Of a stretch of 64,000 nucleotides of DNA, positions 61,103 to 64,000 are shown piece after piece; the first letter of the stretch is position 1; every line of letters begins with the position of its first letter. The DNA comes from VXYL01 sp965203685 (lineage in GTDB: Bacteria > Pseudomonadota > Gammaproteobacteria > Pseudomonadales > Azotimanducaceae). Both the position numbers and the translations under genes were made by a program. The notes beneath the pieces are model-generated. The model was not told the DNA's origin. It saw nothing but the letters and a program-made list of their open reading frames with translations, and did not search any database. Where the stretch lies: NCBI GenBank assembly GCA_965203685.1, contig OZ241908.1, forward strand, positions 62,001 through 126,000. Direction: 5' to 3'.

Positions 61103-63062
61103 CGCCATGACAGCCGAACGGATCACCAGTGGCGAGACGTTCCGACTGCTCGGCCGCTCGCTCCGTTTCGTGTGGCCGTTCCGTCGCCAGATCGGCGTCA
61201 AGCTCGCCTTGACCCTGATCGGGCTCTCCATCGTGCTGTTCCTGCCCTGGCCGATCAAGATCCTCATCGATCACGTGGTGATGGGCTTGCCGGTCGGCTC
61301 GTCGCCGACGCCCTATCCGCCGTACGTCGGTTGGTTCGTGGACCTGCTCGACGGCCTGACACCGTTCGAGATCGTCTGGGTGATCATCGGCGTCAGCCTG
61401 CTGGGGATCGTCCTGGTCGGTGCGTTCGGCGGCGGCGTTGCGCGCGACTATGCGAGCGGCGGCCTGTCGGAGGGCCTCGATACCGCGACCCAGAGCGAGA
61501 ACCAGGCCAACGAGTCCGGAAGCCGGGTTAGCGGCCTCTTGGGGCTCTTCGAGTTCCGCTACCAGTTGCGCATCACGCACCGCATCAACCACGGCTTGCG
61601 GACATTGCTGTTCGGTCGCCTCATGGCGTGGCCGCTGACGCGCTACTCGGACGCGAGCGTCGGCGACGCCGTGTACCGGACGATGTACGACACGCCGGCC
61701 ATCTCCAGGGTCTGCTACGACATCCTGGTATTGCCGATCGCCAACCTGTTCGTGATCGCGACGGTGATCTGGACGACGGCGCATAGTTTCAGCGCCGTGC
61801 CGTCGGTCACCCTGGTTGCCTGCCTTGCCGCACCCATGGTGCTCCTATCGACGTTCCTCATGACCGGGATGACCCGCCGCCGCTCGCTGGCCAGTCGCGC
61901 CGCCGGCGCCGAGACCACGGCCACGGTGGAGGAGGGCATGAGCAACGTCGTGGCCGTGCAGGGGTTGGGCGCGAGTCGCCGCCAACGTGCGGCCTTCGCC
62001 GCTGATAGCCGGGAATCGTTCAAGCGCTTCCGGGCCTACATCGTGATGACCCTCCTCCTGATCACGGTGCAGTCGGTGGTCACCGTCGGCCTCGTGTTCT
62101 ACGTCTTCTTCGACATCTGCGAGGCGATCATCGTGGGCCGTATGTCGCCAGGGGATTTCAGCGTCGTGTACGCCTACTTCGTGCAACTCGTCGGCAACTT
62201 GAGCGGCTTGGGGTCGATGTGGTTCAACCTGCAGAACAATGTCGCCGGCATGCGCCGGGTCTACGACGTCGTGGACGCCCCGGTGGATGCCGACCTGCAG
62301 GGCCAGGACGCCATCGACCGCCTGCGGCGCGGCGTTGAGATCGACAACGTCAGCTACCGCTACCCGGATGGGACGCAGGCGGTGCATGAAGCGAGCCTCG
62401 AAGGGCAGATCGGCGAGGTCGTCGCCCTGGTCGGGGCGACGGGCGCGGGCAAGAGCACGCTGGCCTACCTGCTCGCGGGATTCGTCCATCCGCAGGCCGG
62501 CTCGGTGCGCTTCGACGGCGTGGATGCGCGCACGTTGAGTGTCGACTGCCTGCGTGCGCAGGTCGCCTTCGTGTTCCAGGAGGCCTTCCTGTTCGACGAC
62601 ACCGTGGCGAACAACATCCGCATGAGCGCCCCGGACGCCACCGACGACGAGGTGGTCGAGGCGGCGCGCGTTGCGGGTGCGCTGGATTTCATCGAGGCGT
62701 TGCCGCAGGGCTTCGCAAGCCGCCTGGGACGAACAGGCGGCACGCTGTCGGTCGGCCAAAAGCAACGCCTCGCCATCGCCCGCGGCCTGGTGAGCAAGGC
62801 CCCAGTGCTCGTCCTCGACGAACCGACCGCATCGCTCGACCCGGAAACCGAGAACGCCTTGGTTGCGGCGCTCGAGGCCGGTCGTCGCGATCGGCTTCTG
62901 GTCGTCATCGCCCACCGCCTCAGCACCATCCGGCGCGCTGACCGCATCTGCTTCATGGACGAGGGTCGAATCGTGGAGTCCGGTAGCCACGAGGAGTTGA
63001 TGGCCTTGCTGAACGGCGCCTATCGGACGTTCGTGGAACTGCAGGTGGGTGTGGCGGCGTAG
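61095..63062 (+). CDS. ABC exporter half-transporter, second subunit
   Basis: A 655-residue TMD-NBD fusion. Walker A GATGAGKST lies near residue 447, the signature LSVGQ near 551 and Walker B LVLDEPTASLDPE near 572. A polar, Ser/Gln-rich insert (YASGGLSEGLDTATQSENQ onward) sits between early TM helices at about 118-147, where related exporters have a simple loop. Its GTG 61095 overlaps the first subunit's stop; ATG 61107 is the alternative. Both subunits have full catalytic residues, so both sites may hydrolyse ATP. Confidence 0.9.
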   Translation: MADAMTAERITSGETFRLLGRSLRFVWPFRRQIGVKLALTLIGLSIVLFLPWPIKILIDHVVMGLPVGSSPTPYPPYVGWFVDLLDGLTPFEIVWVIIGVSLLGIVLVGAFGGGVARDYASGGLSEGLDTATQSENQANESGSRVSGLLGLFEFRYQLRITHRINHGLRTLLFGRLMAWPLTRYSDASVGDAVYRTMYDTPAISRVCYDILVLPIANLFVIATVIWTTAHSFSAVPSVTLVACLAAPMVLLSTFLMTGMTRRRSLASRAAGAETTATVEEGMSNVVAVQGLGASRRQRAAFAADSRESFKRFRAYIVMTLLLITVQSVVTVGLVFYVFFDICEAIIVGRMSPGDFSVVYAYFVQLVGNLSGLGSMWFNLQNNVAGMRRVYDVVDAPVDADLQGQDAIDRLRRGVEIDNVSYRYPDGTQAVHEASLEGQIGEVVALVGATGAGKSTLAYLLAGFVHPQAGSVRFDGVDARTLSVDCLRAQVAFVFQEAFLFDDTVANNIRMSAPDATDDEVVEAARVAGALDFIEALPQGFASRLGRTGGTLSVGQKQRLAIARGLVSKAPVLVLDEPTASLDPETENALVAALEAGRRDRLLVVIAHRLSTIRRADRICFMDEGRIVESGSHEELMALLNGAYRTFVELQVGVAA

Positions 63063-63089
63063 GACGGCGTACTCGCCCACCGAAAGATG

Positions 63090-63359
63090 TCAGCCCAGCG
63101 TTAGAAGGATCGCAGTGGCGACAGCCAAGCCGCCGAGGCCGATTCCGATGGCGCGCAAATGGGCTTGGGCAATAGTGGCTTCGACCTTGGCAAAGCCGGT
63201 CTGGAGTTGCTGTTCGAGGACGTTGAAGTCGGTTTTCGTGACGTGCTCCGCATCAGCTTCGGCGAGAATGCCTACGATTTCGCGGGCTTGCTCTGCGGGG
63301 AAGCCGACGCGTTCGAGCCGTGAGACCGCGGCGGCCGTATCGATGTTGAAGGTCGGCAT
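63090..63359 (-). CDS. small membrane-anchored coiled-coil protein (CCDC90/DUF1640-like)
   Basis: An 89-residue protein. An N-terminal globular stretch (FNIDTAAAVSRLERVGFPAE) is followed by a short coiled coil (TKTDFNVLEQQLQTGFAKVE) and a C-terminal membrane anchor (AIGIGLGGLAVATAILLTLG). This matches the plan of CCDC90/DUF1640 proteins in bacteria and mitochondria. ATG 63359 follows GAGGAAAACCCC; the open frame to 63467 is not coding-like. It is convergent with the ABC genes and its function is unknown. Confidence 0.6.
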   Translation of the reverse strand: MPTFNIDTAAAVSRLERVGFPAEQAREIVGILAEADAEHVTKTDFNVLEQQLQTGFAKVEATIAQAHLRAIGIGLGGLAVATAILLTLG

Positions 63360-63555
63360 GGGGTTTTCCTCGTCGCGATAGGTCGATGCCCGGCTTGATC
63401 GGAGCTCGCGCTCGGATCGAGGTGGCGTCAACGGTTCGTTCGGTGCCGATCGAGAGGAGAATAGCACCGTGTCTGTGCAATTCGGACCACACAGGCAATC
63501 GCGGACGCGAGAACGGGCGAATCTCTTACACGCGCGGTGCTCGACGTATGCTAGG

Positions 63556-64000
63556 TCAAGTCAAGACACCGCACTCCCGCAGATCGTCGATTTCAGCTTC
63601 GCTAAGTCCGAGCACGTCGCGTAGTACCTCATCCGTATGCCCGCCAAGTTGCGGCGCCGGCATGCGCACGCCGTTCGGTCGTTCGGCGAAGCGCCACGGG
63701 ATACCCGTGTGGGCGCGTGCGCCGACCTCCGGGTGTTCCAGCCGTTCGACGAAGCCGCGTGCGTTGAGGTGCGGATCCTCGATGATGTCCTTGCAGGTGA
63801 AGCTCGGGAAGGCGGCAATGCCGCAGGCCTGCAGCACGCCGGTGACATACCAGCGGTCGAGTCCGCCCGTCCAGGCGGAAACCACCGCGTCTAGTTCGTC
63901 CTCGTGTTGCTTGCGGGAGGCGAGCGTTGCGAACCGCTCGTCCTTGAGGCCGGGAATGATCTTGGCAAGTTCCGTGAACCCGTCGTCGGTGCACGCGATG
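63556..64000 (-). CDS. CaiB/BaiF CoA-transferase, C-terminal part (gene runs past the right edge)
   Basis: The last 147 codons or so of a family III CoA-transferase on the minus strand; the frame is open through 64000. It carries the family's C-terminal signature segment, WTGGLDRWYVTGVLQACGIA then AFPSFTCKDIIEDPHLNARG, and the closing LGGHTDEVLRDVLGLSEAEI. It is a different gene from the CoA-transferase at 4307-5500. The reaction partner is unknown. Confidence 0.85.
   Translation of the reverse strand, partial: IACTDDGFTELAKIIPGLKDERFATLASRKQHEDELDAVVSAWTGGLDRWYVTGVLQACGIAAFPSFTCKDIIEDPHLNARGFVERLEHPEVGARAHTGIPWRFAERPNGVRMPAPQLGGHTDEVLRDVLGLSEAEIDDLRECGVLT

Overview
The window is high-GC DNA with closely packed genes and comes from a Gram-negative bacterium. 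It carries a TonB-dependent receptor, a porin, two RND efflux systems, Tat signals and periplasmic proteins. The tRNA-Arg(CCG) and the fdhF-like selenocysteine element look proteobacterial, most likely an uncultured gammaproteobacterium. That placement is an inference because the window holds no rRNA or universal marker gene. Many families fit an aerobic heterotroph living on organic compounds: CaiB/BaiF CoA-transferases, LLM flavin/F420 oxidoreductases, phytanoyl-CoA-type dioxygenases, N-acyl-D-amino-acid deacylases, serine hydrolases and metal-dependent amidohydrolases.

Layout. 1-11.5 kb is catabolic and redox: the end of serA, an alpha/beta hydrolase with a PhyH dioxygenase, an LLM oxidoreductase, a glutathione peroxidase read through an in-frame UGA (selenocysteine), a CoA-transferase, a TonB receptor, an FAD monooxygenase, a second LLM enzyme and an acyl-CoA carboxylase beta subunit. 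11.5-22.5 kb holds two adaptor-permease RND pairs in tandem. The second permease has a C-terminal extension of about 430 residues that resembles the GlnE adenylyltransferase fold but lacks its catalytic acids. 22.5-33.3 kb holds a third LLM enzyme, a CBM48-type esterase, a DUF3604 protein, a YejA-like binding protein, a porin, a Tat-exported vanadium-haloperoxidase/PAP2 protein and a D-aminoacylase-like hydrolase.

33.4-43.8 kb is the most accessory part. It holds an Rpn-family nuclease gene broken by two frameshifts, ppdK, a serine hydrolase, a HipA-like kinase coupled to an unknown protein, an amidohydrolase, a VapBC-type module with inverted repeats upstream, a Spy-like periplasmic protein, tRNA-Arg(CCG) and an HNH endonuclease. 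43.9-64 kb returns to metabolic and envelope genes: a serine hydrolase coupled to a secreted aldose epimerase, a second PhyH enzyme, a second deacylase, a fused double GFA protein, a secreted-protein gene followed by its deletion-damaged tandem copy, a LamG-MBOAT-AlgJ/X cluster likely to O-acetylate a surface glycan, a Tat-exported amine oxidase, an AAA/PD-(D/E)XK protein, a heterodimeric-type ABC exporter, a small coiled-coil membrane protein and the end of another CoA-transferase.

The two strongest unusual observations are the selenocysteine glutathione peroxidase with its SECIS hairpin (3819-4292) and the RND permease fused to a catalytically dead GlnE-like domain (17945-22504).
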